DNA from: Dehalococcoidia bacterium
GTDB taxonomy: Bacteria > Chloroflexota > Dehalococcoidia > CAUJGQ01
Assembly (NCBI GenBank): GCA_035310145.1
Contig: DATGEL010000044.1
Span: forward strand, 1 to 64,000
DNA: 64,000 nucleotides
Direction of reading: 5' to 3'
The position numbers were made by a program, and so were the translations under genes. How positions within the stretch are numbered: the stretch's first letter is position 1; every line of letters begins with the position of its first letter. Below, in pieces: positions 25,301 through 34,590 of the stretch. The notes under the pieces are model-generated. The model saw only the letters and a program-made list of their open reading frames with translations, searched no databases and was not told where the DNA came from.

Positions 25301-26175
25301 CCTTCGCCGGCCAGGAGGTGACGCTGGGCGTCACGGTAGGTGACACAGGAGGGGCGACCGCACTCAGCTACCGCGGCAGCATGACGCCAAGTTCAACGAC
25401 ATCGCTCGCGGGCGCGACGCCGGCGGGCAGCGTCACCTTCAGCGACAACGGCACGCCGATCGCCACGGTGCCGCTGACCAACGGAGCGGCGGTGACGACC
25501 ACGACCTCGCTGGCGATCGGCAGCCACAGCCTCACAGCCGCCTACTCCGGCGACAGCACGCACGCGCCCGCCACGTCGGCGGCAGTTGCCCTTACCATCG
25601 TGCAGCCGCCGGTCGCGCTTGGCGGTCCAGTGCCGCCAGCCGGCGCCCCACCGGGAGGCGGCGGAACCGGCACCAGCGGCAGCGGCACAACCACCGGCAG
25701 CGGAGGGACGGCGCCGGCGGGTACCGGCGGCAACAGCGGCGGGAACCAGGCCGGGCCGCCGACGGTGACGGTGACCTACGCCGCGGGCTGGAACCTGGTC
25801 AGCGGACCGGACGGGCAGATCTTCAGCGGCAGCGACAACCCCTTGTATGCCTTCCAGCCCGGCGATACGGCATACGAAGTGCTCCCAGCCGGCAGCCCGA
25901 CACACGCGGGTGTGGGCTACTGGGTCTACTTCCCAGCGCAAACCACCGTGACGCTCAACGCGAGCACGGCAACCTCGCTCACGATCACGCTGCCGGCGGG
26001 CCAGTGGGTGCTGATCGGCAACCCGAGCCAGCAGACGCTGCAACTACACGGCGCGGACGAAGCGCAGACCTGGGACACGGCGAGCGGCACCTATCTTTCG
26101 GTTACGAGCATCGGGGCGGGGCAAGGCGTGTGGGTGTACAGCCAGAACGGCGGCGAACTCACGCTCAGCCCATAA
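22369..26175 (+). CDS. Very large secreted Ig-like repeat protein with C-terminal 'GWNLVS' domain
   Basis: The ATG at 22369 (GAGAGGTGG upstream) gives 1268 residues. An Arg-rich N-terminus and a hydrophobic stretch (LLLRWPLLAALLAVIAAGLPGL) form a signal peptide. About eight to ten Big_3-type immunoglobulin-like repeats of some 95 residues follow. Their markers are SVFGQ.VTFTATV, TPTGSVTF.DG, LGTGTVANGVATFTTS.L and GSHTITATYSGD. A Gly/Ser/Thr-rich linker is at about 1090-1140. The last 130 residues form a separate domain, starting VTVTYAAGWNLVSGPDG and including GVGYWVYFPA and GAGQGVWVYS, also found in the protein at 38692-39555. Such proteins are surface adhesins or scaffold components. No LPXTG or membrane anchor is seen, so the terminal domain may do the anchoring. 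The repeats are highly similar at DNA level and prone to assembly collapse. Confidence 0.9.
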   Translation: MTRRNRRWSDRTAGSSRLLLRWPLLAALLAVIAAGLPGLSGSRPALALTANACSQDESLTQTTQVNTAFPQGVAVTTVNQNGTNFTVVPNVPVTFTAIPAANGASGTFDNGTATKTVTSSGTGLADPGTFKANGIASTTSTDFYQVTATLVGSTNQCSTYFMNNSGTSVVGQVATLSVQSPQFQHTLVGTTFPSAFSVVALDSSARTLAGATITATAPTSGASGTFAGGLIVVTAVTGSTGIATFPAFTANLIAGFYSVQFTAGIAIPQAESLTNDGFPTTTTLTSSPSGTAMFGQPITLTASVTHSQGTTVPPGAVQFDLDGSPIAACSAATLVNAAATCTLGTLAVGAHSFQAVYAGGGSYNGSTSATLPLTVIQAATATTLTSSPSTTVFGQAVTFTATVTAATSGAVAPTGNVSFSEGAVLLGSGTVANGTATFTTSALSAGTHTITATYSGDTNFLTSTVNFAQTVGQASTAVALSTSGSPSLFGQTVTFTATVTPVAPGAGTPTGSVSFSDGTTPLGTGTVANGVATFTTSTLTAGSHPITAVYNGDASFAGSTSSALTQQITSPPAVVSVSSSLSPSVFGQNVTLTATLSPGAGGLPTPTGSVTFAEGSTVLAANVPLVNGVATFTTSALAAGQHTITVTYGGDASNGAASGSVVQTVAQAGTALALASSANGPSPFGQSVTFTATVTLVAPGAGTPTGSVTFTSSDGTPLNGGAPVALAANGRASVSTTALQIGTATITATYGGDTNFTGSSGSLAQVVTRPPAVVTVATGGSPSVFGQDVIFTATLAPGVAGLPTPSGNVTFLDGSTVLAANVALQNGVATTSTSALAVGSHTITVSYAGDASNGAASGGVAQTVAQAATTLALSSSANGSPPFGQSVTFTATVSVVAPGAGTPTGTVTFMDGSTVLAANVPLQNGAAATTTSTLTVGVHAITATYSGDAGFAGSSGSLNQAVGVITTTVLLQVRPSPAFAGQEVTLGVTVGDTGGATALSYRGSMTPSSTTSLAGATPAGSVTFSDNGTPIATVPLTNGAAVTTTTSLAIGSHSLTAAYSGDSTHAPATSAAVALTIVQPPVALGGPVPPAGAPPGGGGTGTSGSGTTTGSGGTAPAGTGGNSGGNQAGPPTVTVTYAAGWNLVSGPDGQIFSGSDNPLYAFQPGDTAYEVLPAGSPTHAGVGYWVYFPAQTTVTLNASTATSLTITLPAGQWVLIGNPSQQTLQLHGADEAQTWDTASGTYLSVTSIGAGQGVWVYSQNGGELTLSP

Positions 26176-26188
26176 GGCCCTGGCTCAT

Positions 26189-26230
26189 TGCAACGCGTGG
26201 GGTGCAACGCGTGGGGTGCAACGCGTGGGG
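26189..26230. repeat. Three tandem 14-bp repeats
   Basis: TGCAACGCGTGGGG occurs three times head to tail without mismatch, directly after the Ig-repeat gene. It may be a replication-slippage product or a protein-binding array before tldD. It has no CRISPR spacing. Confidence 0.9.
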
Positions 26231-26396
26231 TTTCGGGGCCAGAGAGTTAGCGCAAGCCGTCCGGCCGACACCGGCGCGCGTACTCGCCGGTTCGCCATGC
26301 ATCGCGAATCCGGGGCTTGCCGCCTGCGCGCGATATACTGCTGCTAACCATCCTTCCCGGGGCGCTCGGTCCCGGCCAGAAAGCAGGCGGCTTCCC

Positions 26397-27874
<1,478 letters not shown>

Positions 27875-27878
<4 letters not shown>

Positions 27879-29236
27879 GCGAAGGCTTCCATGAAGACTA
27901 CCGGTCGCTGGCCGAGCAGGTGGTGCGCCGTGCCCTGGCGAAGGGCGCCGACGACGCCGAGGCCGTGATCAACGCCGGCAGCGAGTTCACCGTCTCCGTG
28001 CGCAAGGGCGAAATCGAGAAGCTGATCGAGGCCGGCTCGCGCACGCTCGGCCTGCGCCTCTACCGCGACGGCCGCGCCTCCGCGACCTACACCTCCGACC
28101 TGAGCCCGGAGGGCATCGAGGAGTTCATCGACCGGGCGCTGGACCTGGTGCTGATCGCCGATCCGGACGAGTTCCGCAGCCTGCCCGACTTCGATGCGCA
28201 GCCCGCGCTGCCCGACCTGGACCTCTACGACGAGGCGATCGCACGGCTCACGCCGGCAGAGCAGATCGACTGGGCGAAGCGCTGCGAGGCGGCGCTGTTC
28301 GCCACCGACCCGCGCATCACCAACTCCGACGGCGCCGAGTTCTCCAGCGAGACCGGCACGATCGCCTTCGCCAACAGCCGCGGCTTCTCGGGCTCGTATC
28401 CCACCAGTGCCGCCTCGCTGCAGGTCGAGGCGATCGTGGACGACACCGACCAGAAGAAGCGCACCGACTACTGGTACACGGTCGAGCGTTCACTGGTGCG
28501 GCTGCAGTCGCCGGAGGAAGTCGCGCGCGTCGCCGCCGAGCGCGTGCTGCGCAAGCTGGGGCCGCGCAAGGTCAGCACACGCGAGGTACCCGTCGTCTTC
28601 GAGCCTGGCATGACGCGCGCCCTGCTGCGCGAGCTGTCGTCTGCCGTGATGGGCACGGCGCTCTACCGCCGCTCGAGCTTCCTGATCGGCCGTGAGGGCG
28701 AGCAGGTCGCCTCGCCGCTGGTGACGATCGTAGACGATCCGACGCTGCCGGGCGGCGTGGGCAGCCGCCCGTTTGACGCCGAAGGCGTGCCCACGCGGCG
28801 CAACGTGCTCTTCGACAAGGGCGTGTTCAAGCAGTTCCTCTTCGACAGCTACACGGCGAACCGCACCGGCCACCAGAGCACGGGCAGCGCCGGCGGCGGC
28901 ATCGGCTCGATGCCGACGGTGCGCACGACGAACCTGGTGCTGGTGGCGGGGCCGCACACGCCGGAGCAGATCCTCGCTTCGGTTGCGGACGGCCTCTATC
29001 TGACCGAGTTGATGGGCTTCGGCGTGAATCTGACCACGGGCGACCTCTCGCAGGGCGCCGCCGGCTACTGGATCGAGAACGGCAAGCTCAGCTATCCGGT
29101 GAGCGAGATCAACATAGCCGGCAACCTCAAAGCGCTGCTGCTGGACATCGAGATGGTGGGCAACGACGTACAGACGCTCGGCGCCACCGCCGCGCCCACG
29201 ATCAAAGTCAGCAAGCTGATGGTGAGCGGCCTCTGA
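27875..29236 (+). CDS. pmbA: TldE/PmbA, inactive partner subunit of TldD
   Basis: The product has 453 residues, starting in an ATGA overlap with tldD. It shows the TldD/E fold (EAVINAGSEFTVSVRKGEIEKLIEAGSRTLGLRLYRDGRASATYTSDLS) and the end block MVGNDVQTLGATAAPTIKVSKLMVSG. It lacks the HExxxH motif, having TRALLRELSSAVMGTALYRRSSFL at that place, as expected for the non-catalytic subunit. With TldD it forms the sieve-like protease heterodimer. Confidence 0.95.
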
Positions 29237-29323
29237 CTGCACGCGGGCATGCAAGCGACCACCCCGGACAACGCCTGAGACGCGCTGGCTGCTGGTTCAT
29301 CTGTCTGCATGCATGCAGCCGGC

Positions 29324-29710
29324 TCAGCGCACCAGCTCGATCGCTACGCCGAGTTGCAGCCCCGCCCAGCCGCGGTCCGCGGTGAGCGCGGGCAGGCCAA
29401 GCCGCGCCGCCAGCGCCAGGCAGGCGCGGTCGCCCAGCGAGAGGCCGCGGTGTTGCGTCACCGGGAGCAAGATTCCGGTCTGATACGCGAGCGCCTTCTC
29501 GAAGGGGATGATCTCCAGGCTGAGACGATCGACCAGCATACGGATCTCGTTTTCGCTCAGCCCTTCGCGCGCCAGTCTCGCGACGACCTCGCTGAGGTTC
29601 ACTGCTCCGAGCGCTGCTCCTTCCTCTCGTGCCTGCTCCACACGATCCTTGCCAGGCTCATCCCGCAGGTAGGCCAGCACGGCGGAGGCGTCGAGCACCG
29701 AGCTACTCAC
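29324..29710 (-). CDS. VapC-like PIN-domain ribonuclease toxin
   Basis: The GTG at 29710 gives 128 residues and overlaps the vapB stop by eight bases. The PIN acidic residues are visible: Asp in VLDASAVLAYLRDEPG, Glu in AVNLSEVVARLAREGLSE, Asp in LSLGDRACLALAARLGLPALTADRGW. PIN toxins cut tRNA or rRNA and are held inactive by the upstream antitoxin. There is nothing unusual in the domain; length and order are those of VapBC modules. Confidence 0.92.
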   Translation of the reverse strand: MSSSVLDASAVLAYLRDEPGKDRVEQAREEGAALGAVNLSEVVARLAREGLSENEIRMLVDRLSLEIIPFEKALAYQTGILLPVTQHRGLSLGDRACLALAARLGLPALTADRGWAGLQLGVAIELVR

Positions 29711-29951
29711 GCGCAGCCTCAGCGCGGCGCTCCGCGATGAGTTCATCGGCCAGCGAGCGCCCCTCAGGCACGTGCCTCTGTACAATCGCCCGGGCTTGGC
29801 GGGCTGCTTCGGCCGGCGTCACCACCGTGACTCCGCCGTTTTCGAGAATCAATAGAACCTGATCCCCGACGCAGAGTCCAAGAGCCTTGCGAAACTCCGC
29901 AGGAATGACGATTCTGCCTCCGTCGGTAAGCCTGGTGCGCACCGAGGCCAT
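29703..29951 (-). CDS. VapB-like antitoxin, AbrB/SpoVT domain
   Basis: The product has 82 residues. The swapped-hairpin DNA-binding domain MASVRTRLTDGGRIVIPAEFRKALGLCVGDQVLLILENGGVTVVTP is typical. The C-terminal helix (AIVQRHVPEGRSLADELIAERRAEAARE) would wrap the PIN toxin. The ATG at 29951 has GAGGTGGAGT before it. A strong inverted repeat about 40-85 bases upstream is the likely site of autoregulation. Confidence 0.9.
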   Translation of the reverse strand: MASVRTRLTDGGRIVIPAEFRKALGLCVGDQVLLILENGGVTVVTPAEAARQARAIVQRHVPEGRSLADELIAERRAEAARE

Positions 29952-29989
29952 ACTCCACCTCGCACGAACTGATCCAAATCTCAGAATAG

Positions 29990-30035
29990 TTGCCACAGTT
30001 GACCATATCATGCCATAGAGTGGTCAATTGTGACA
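29990..30035. promoter_or_regulatory. Inverted repeat between amidohydrolase and vapBC
   Basis: The left arm TTGCCACAGTTGACCA (29990-30005) and right arm TGGTCAATTGTGACA (30021-30035) pair with two mismatches over a 15-base loop. It sits just after the amidohydrolase stop and upstream of vapB, so it can act as the VapBC operator, a terminator stem, or both. Confidence 0.6.
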
Positions 30036-30036
30036 C

Positions 30037-31662
30037 CTATCCAGGAAACATTCTCCGCCCATCGACCAGCGTCTCTTCCACCGCGATCTCCGTAATCGCC
30101 GCCGCGGGCACGGCCAGCGGATCGGCGCTGAGCACGACGAGGTCGGCCAGCTTGCCCGGCTCGAGCGAGCCGCGGCGCCCCTCGTCGAACGAAAGCCAGG
30201 CGCTGCCGCGCGTGTACCAGGCCAGCGCCTCGGCCGGAGCGATCGCCTGTGCGGAGCCGAGCACGCCGGCGAGCTGCGTCTCGCGCGTGGCGCTGCTCCA
30301 GATGCCGAGCAACGGTTGATACGGCGTCACCGGCGAGTCGGAGCCGCCGCCCACCGGCAACCCGCTCTCGGCGAACTCGCGCAGCGGCATGGCGGCGGCG
30401 GCGCGTTCTGAACCCCAGTACTTCACCCAGCCAGCACCGAGCGCGTAGATCAGCGGCTGCTGCGCGGCGACGCAGAGGCCGAGCCGCCGCGCGGTCTCAA
30501 AATGCTCGGGCCGCGCCAGGATCATGTGGATCAGCGTCCAGCGCAGATCGCGGATACTCGCCGCCTGATGCGCCGCCTCGAAGGCCGCCAGCACCAGGTC
30601 GATCGCCGCGTCGCCCACGCAGTGCACGCCCACCTGCCAGCCAAGCTTCGCCGCCTCGCCGCAGACGGCAGCAAGGTTCGCTTCGCTGACCTGCGGCTTG
30701 CCACGCGGGCTTTCCAGGTCGTCGGCGTGGGCGTAGGGTTCACGCAGGTAGTTCGTCTCCACGCCGCCGTCGGCCACGATCTTGATGCCGCCGATGCGCA
30801 GCCAATCATCGCCAAGACCTGTGAGCAGCGGCGACGTCTTCAGGTCGCTCAGCGCCCGCTTCAACATCTCCTCATCGGTACCCGGCGCGAGGCGCGGCAT
30901 CAGGACCGTGCGCAGGTTGAGCACGCCCGTCCGCCGCGCCTGCTGATAGGCGCGCAGTTCGGCGGCGCCGAGACCCGGCTCGATCACGCCCGTGATTCCC
31001 GCGGTGGTGTACAGCCGGCAGGCCCGCGCGATCGCCGCAATCATTTGCTCCTCGGACGGGTCGGGCAGCAGGCGCGTGAGCCGCTCGTAGGCCGGCCGGC
31101 CGATCACGTGGCCGCTGAGCCTGCCGGCGGCGTCGCGCACGAACGTGCCGCCGCGCGGGTTCGGTGTTTCGTCGCCGATGCCCGCCCGCGCCAGCGCCGC
31201 GCTGCTGGCGACGACGTTGTGGCCGCCGCGGCGCAGTAGCACGGTCCGGCCGTCTGTCACGGCGTCCAGCTCGACCCGCGTGGGGAATCGCTGCTCCTCG
31301 AGCTGCGACTCGTGCCAGCGCGAGGAGCTGATCACCCAGCCTCCCGGCTCCGTCCGCGCCGCTCGCGCGCCGATCGCGTCGAGCACGTCGCGCACGCTGC
31401 GCGTTTCGGCCAGGTCGACGTGCTCGGCGTTGAGTCCGGTTTGCAGCAGGTGGTTGTGCGAGTCGATCAGCCCCGGCACGACCGTGCGGCCCTGCAGATC
31501 GCTGAGCACGGCGTTCGGCGCGGCGAGCTCGCACATCGCCGCGTCGCCGCCGGTCGCCAGCACGCGCCCGCCAGCGAGCGCGATCGCGCTGGCGGTACTG
31601 CGCCGCCCGTCGAGCGTATGCACCGTGCCGTTGAAGAAGACGCGCGTGGCCGTGCCGGACAT
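30037..31662 (-). CDS. YtcJ-like amidohydrolase
   Basis: The product has 541 residues of the Amidohydro_3 family. An N-terminal metal motif VVPGLIDSHNHLLQTGLN is at about 62-80, a middle part carries GIKIVADGGVETNYLREPYA, and later motifs are VGVHCVGDAAIDLVL (metal His) and LPVGGGSDSPVTPYQPLLGI (metal Asp). It ends GSLEPGKLADLVVLSADPL, the standard C-terminal beta-sandwich. These are zinc-dependent hydrolases of C-N bonds in small molecules, often predicted as N-substituted formamide deformylases; the actual substrate is unknown. It is soluble, with no signal peptide. Confidence 0.92.
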   Translation of the reverse strand: MSGTATRVFFNGTVHTLDGRRSTASAIALAGGRVLATGGDAAMCELAAPNAVLSDLQGRTVVPGLIDSHNHLLQTGLNAEHVDLAETRSVRDVLDAIGARAARTEPGGWVISSSRWHESQLEEQRFPTRVELDAVTDGRTVLLRRGGHNVVASSAALARAGIGDETPNPRGGTFVRDAAGRLSGHVIGRPAYERLTRLLPDPSEEQMIAAIARACRLYTTAGITGVIEPGLGAAELRAYQQARRTGVLNLRTVLMPRLAPGTDEEMLKRALSDLKTSPLLTGLGDDWLRIGGIKIVADGGVETNYLREPYAHADDLESPRGKPQVSEANLAAVCGEAAKLGWQVGVHCVGDAAIDLVLAAFEAAHQAASIRDLRWTLIHMILARPEHFETARRLGLCVAAQQPLIYALGAGWVKYWGSERAAAAMPLREFAESGLPVGGGSDSPVTPYQPLLGIWSSATRETQLAGVLGSAQAIAPAEALAWYTRGSAWLSFDEGRRGSLEPGKLADLVVLSADPLAVPAAAITEIAVEETLVDGRRMFPG

Positions 31663-31716
31663 CTGCCTGCCTCCGTGTAGTGCTTTCCGGACGGTAGCAG
31701 ATGCGGCGGCCGCAGT

Positions 31717-32349
31717 TCAGGCGGGGAGGGCGATCACCGCCGCCACGAGCCTGAAGCCGTCACCACCGAACGGCTCGCCCAGGCTGACCGTGAGAAAGAT
31801 GCGCGCGTTTGCGCCACAGTCCATCACCTCGCGCGGGTGACGGCCGGGCGGCAGCAGGGCGAGCCGAAGCTCGAGATCCAGGTCCGTGACGGCGAGGTTG
31901 CAGGCTGTTCCTCGCAGCGTGGAAGCCGCCCGCGTGCGCCGCTGGCCGCCCGCGGGCGGCTCGATCAGCCAGGTAAAGTTCGCCGGCTCGACCACGGCGA
32001 GCGACGCCGCGGCCGGATGTGCGGCGAACCGCGCCGCGGGGACGCGATCGCCGCCGCGGCCCAGCAGCTCCGGCCCGGCCGTGGCGAGGCTCGCGAGCGC
32101 GCTCACCGCATCGCGGGCCGCGAGCGTGCGCCGCCGCTGCCAGAAGCCGGGCGCCAGCAGCGAGTTCTCCGGCTGGTGCTCGCGCGGCTCCGTGCCATCG
32201 CTGCAAACGCGGTCGCGGCGCTCCTGCGTGCCGGTAGCCGTGTCGCTCACCGGGCGCTGCCAGCGCTGTCCGGCGAGGTCGTAGCCGGCGACGCAGCGTT
32301 CGCCGTACTTGCGCGAGTTAGCCAGACAGACGATCTCCACCTGTGGCAT
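31717..32349 (-). CDS. Dual OB-domain protein
   Basis: The ATG at 32349 sits in a TGATG overlap with the DUF488 gene, with GGAG eight bases upstream; 210 residues. The opening VEIVCLANSRKYGERCVAGYDLAGQRWQRPVSDTATG is characteristic of the dual-OB family. The second half (LDLELRLALLPPGRHPREVMDCGANARIFLTVSLGEPFGGDGFRLVAAVI) is another beta-barrel-like segment. OB folds usually bind nucleic acid. The tight coupling to two DUF488 genes suggests that the three products work together. The function is otherwise unknown. Confidence 0.72.
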   Translation of the reverse strand: MPQVEIVCLANSRKYGERCVAGYDLAGQRWQRPVSDTATGTQERRDRVCSDGTEPREHQPENSLLAPGFWQRRRTLAARDAVSALASLATAGPELLGRGGDRVPAARFAAHPAAASLAVVEPANFTWLIEPPAGGQRRTRAASTLRGTACNLAVTDLDLELRLALLPPGRHPREVMDCGANARIFLTVSLGEPFGGDGFRLVAAVIALPA

Positions 32350-32804
32350 CAACCGTCTCCGCCCGGCTGCAAGTGCCGGATCTGGAAGCCGCCCCAGCGC
32401 TCACGCAGATACTCCGCCACGAGCCGGCGGTGGCAGTGCTCGGCGGTCGCTTCGGAACAGAGCAAGACGCTGGGCGTGGCGAACAGGTCGCGCGGGAGCC
32501 GCTCCTCTACGCGCCGCTCGCTCATCAGCGCCAGGAAGGCGCGCTCGTACGCGGGCCAGCCGCCCTTCTGCATGCGGTAGCCGTCCAACAACTCCTGCAT
32601 GAGCGCCAGCAACAGCTCGTGCCGATAGCCGGCGCCGCAGATCTCGCGCAGGAAGACGGCGAGATCATCGCGCTTGGAGAAGCCGGCAAGCTGCGAGACG
32701 TTGTTCAGGCGAACGTCAATCAACTGGCGGCTGCCTGCCTGCCTCAACGCCCCGAAGAAGGCGGCGGCGGATCACTGCGTAAAACCGATCGTACCGACGT
32801 CCAT
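32349..32804 (-). CDS. DUF488 family protein with an in-frame TGA at codon 11
   Basis: The natural start is ATG at 32804, preceded by AAGGAGATGC. It reads MDVGTIGFTQ, then TGA (32772-32774), then SAAAFFGALRQAGSRQLIDVRLNN and on to a stop at 32349-32351. Both parts match the DUF488 family continuously (TIGFT..SA..FF..L...G...LIDVRLNN, later CSEATAEHCHRRLVAEYL). So the TGA is a single changed codon, not a frame error. The family normally has a variable polar or basic residue there, so a CGA-to-TGA change would suffice. Alternatives are selenocysteine recoding, a nonsense mutation, or a TTG restart at 32747, which lacks a ribosome site and would lose the first beta-strand. No convincing SECIS was seen. 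The intact remainder and the overlap with the dual-OB gene argue for recent change or real readthrough. Confidence 0.7.
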
Positions 32805-33388
32805 GCATCTCCTTCCGGCAAGGCGCTGAACAGTGCGAGCTGCCCGGCCGCGCCCCCGGCAGCCGTGATGAGCTCCGCCTCCGTCTCCAGCCGCCCGTCG
32901 CCGCGGATGTGCAGCACGGCGCCGCCACGCGACGCGAGCACCCGCGCGATCAGCAGGTGCCGGTGACAGCCGCGCGGGTCTTCCTCGCTGCACAGCAGGG
33001 CGGTGCGCCGCTTCGCCCGCGCCTGCTCGATCTGCGCGATGCCATGCAAGAACGGCTCCGACGCCGCCAGCCGGCCGTAGAGCACGCGGCCATCGGCGTC
33101 GTAGAACTGCTCGTCGCGCGGCCTGCCGCCCAGCTCCACGCCCATGAAGGCGTAGCGAAGGCCGGCCGCCGCCAGCGTTGCCCGCAGCGCGTCCCGCTCG
33201 AACTGCGACGCATAGCGCGAGCGGGGCATGCTGCGCACATCCACCAGCGCCGCGATCTGGTGCCGCCGCAGCAGCGCGATCAGCGCCTCGACCGGCTGGT
33301 TCGAGTGACCGACGGTGTACAGCGCCGGGCCGGCGAGGGCGTCCGCCGCGGCAAGCCGTCCTGCGCGTGGATTGATCGCCGCAGCCAT
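32744..33388 (-). CDS. DUF488 family protein, first of a pair
   Basis: The ATG at 33388 (GGGAGCGGC upstream) gives 214 residues. The family core is clear: ALYTVGHSNQPVEALIALLRRHQIAALVDVRSMPRSRYASQFERDAL, GVELGGRP, and ALLCSEEDPRGCHRHLLIARVLASRGG with the conserved Cys and His. After GQLALFSALPEG the last 25 residues are Ser/Pro-rich and overlap the beginning of the next gene by about 60 bases. The original stop may therefore have been lost through a small indel. DUF488 has no established activity; it is usually soluble and cytoplasmic. Confidence 0.85.
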   Translation of the reverse strand: MAAAINPRAGRLAAADALAGPALYTVGHSNQPVEALIALLRRHQIAALVDVRSMPRSRYASQFERDALRATLAAAGLRYAFMGVELGGRPRDEQFYDADGRVLYGRLAASEPFLHGIAQIEQARAKRRTALLCSEEDPRGCHRHLLIARVLASRGGAVLHIRGDGRLETEAELITAAGGAAGQLALFSALPEGDAWTSVRSVLRSDPPPPSSGR

Positions 33389-33560
33389 GCCGCTCCCGCC
33401 GCCCGCCCCGGACGTGCACGGGCGGCGCCAGTATGGCACGTTCGGCACGCGGCCGGCGCGGCCGGCACGGGCAGGTTCCGAAAGCCTGTGCCGAACGGGT
33501 ACGCTGGAAGCGGGACGGGCGCCGGCCATCCGGCGCTTCAGCGCCTCAGTGGAGTACGCC

Positions 33561-34472
33561 GTGAACGTGGTGCTCTGGCTCGCGCTGGGCGCGGGGCTGC
33601 TGCTGTTCGTGCTCTTCGCCATCGGGCTGGGCATGACCCTGTGGGCCTACCGCGCCGCCACACACCCGAGCCACGGCGTGTTCGACGCGCCGCGGCTCGG
33701 CGATGGGCTGCCGCGCGAGCCCGTCTCGCTCACCAGCCGCGACGGCACCAGGCTTTCCGCCTGGTTCATTCCCGGCACGCGGCGGCAGGCCGTCCTGCTG
33801 CTGCACGGCTACACGGCCTGTAAAGACGACATGCTCTCGCATGCCGCCTTCCTGCACGAGGCCGGCTACAGCCTCTTTCTGCTCGACCTGCGCGCCTGCG
33901 GGGAGTCGGCCGGCAGCGTGGTGACGCTGGGCGGTCACGAGCGCGACGATGTGCGTGCGGCGCTCACGTACCTGCAGTCGCGCAAGGACATCGACGCCGA
34001 CGGTCTCGGTGTGCTCGGCCTTTCGCTGGGCGCCGCCCTCGCCCTGCTCGCTGCTTGCGACTCACCCGCCGTGCGCGCCGTCGTCGCCGAATCGGCCTTC
34101 CGCTCGGTGCGCAGCGCCATCCGCCAGAACTTCCGCCGCTTCACGCATCTGCCCAGCTTCCCCTGGGCCGAGCTGACGATGCGCCTGGCCGAATGGCGCC
34201 AGCATGTCAGCGTGCATCTCGTTGCACCGGAGCTGGAGGTCGGCAGACTTGGCCGCTGCGCCGTGCTGCTGATCCACGCGGCCGACGATCGGGTGATCTC
34301 GATTCGCGACAGCCAGGCGATCTTCGCCCGCGCCGGCGGCCCGAAGGCGTTCTGGCGCATTCCCAGCGCCCCGCACGCGCTCGCCTACAACTGCCTGCGC
34401 GAAGAGTACGCCGCGCGCGTGGTCGCCTTCTTCGATCGCTGGCTGACGGACGGCGGCAGAACCGGGGCGTAG
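33561..34472 (+). CDS. Membrane-anchored alpha/beta hydrolase
   Basis: The GTG at 33561 (GGAG six bases before) gives 303 residues. A single N-terminal membrane segment (VVLWLALGAGLLLFVLFAIGLGMTLWAY) is followed by an alpha/beta hydrolase fold: VLLLHGYTACKDDML (oxyanion loop), GLSLGAALALLAA (nucleophile elbow with Ser), VLLIHAADDRVISI (acid Asp) and PSAPHALAY (catalytic His). It resembles the BAAT/dienelactone-hydrolase-type peptidases that face outwards from the membrane. The substrate is unknown. A bidirectional hairpin follows the stop. Confidence 0.88.
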   Translation: MNVVLWLALGAGLLLFVLFAIGLGMTLWAYRAATHPSHGVFDAPRLGDGLPREPVSLTSRDGTRLSAWFIPGTRRQAVLLLHGYTACKDDMLSHAAFLHEAGYSLFLLDLRACGESAGSVVTLGGHERDDVRAALTYLQSRKDIDADGLGVLGLSLGAALALLAACDSPAVRAVVAESAFRSVRSAIRQNFRRFTHLPSFPWAELTMRLAEWRQHVSVHLVAPELEVGRLGRCAVLLIHAADDRVISIRDSQAIFARAGGPKAFWRIPSAPHALAYNCLREEYAARVVAFFDRWLTDGGRTGA

Positions 34473-34541
34473 CGCCGCGGCCGTACACCCGAGCGCTGCC
34501 CGGGCCACCGGGCTGCGACGGCGCCGCGGGAATACAACCAA

Positions 34542-34565
34542 AGCCGGACCGATCAGGATCCGGCT
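34542..34565. terminator. Bidirectional hairpin between convergent genes
   Basis: AGCCGGA (34542-34548) pairs with TCCGGCT (34559-34565) over a ten-base loop, midway between the hydrolase stop and the zinc-ribbon stop. It can serve as terminator for both, although neither side has a long T-run. Confidence 0.55.
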
Positions 34566-34590
34566 CTGCTGATCGCCTGGGAGCGGCAGC

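Noticed and set aside
22369-25620. Repeated DNA as a mobile element or CRISPR array
   Set aside because: The periodicity of about 285 bases follows protein domains in one continuous frame, so it is an Ig-like repeat gene.
26189-26230. CRISPR-like repeats
   Set aside because: The repeats are contiguous, 14 bases long and without spacers. No cas gene is present.
32738-32774. A SECIS element after the TGA of the DUF488 gene
   Set aside because: Only a weak CGCC/GGCG pairing with an eight-base loop about 12 bases from the TGA could be drawn, too close and too unstable compared with the one in the SelW-like gene.
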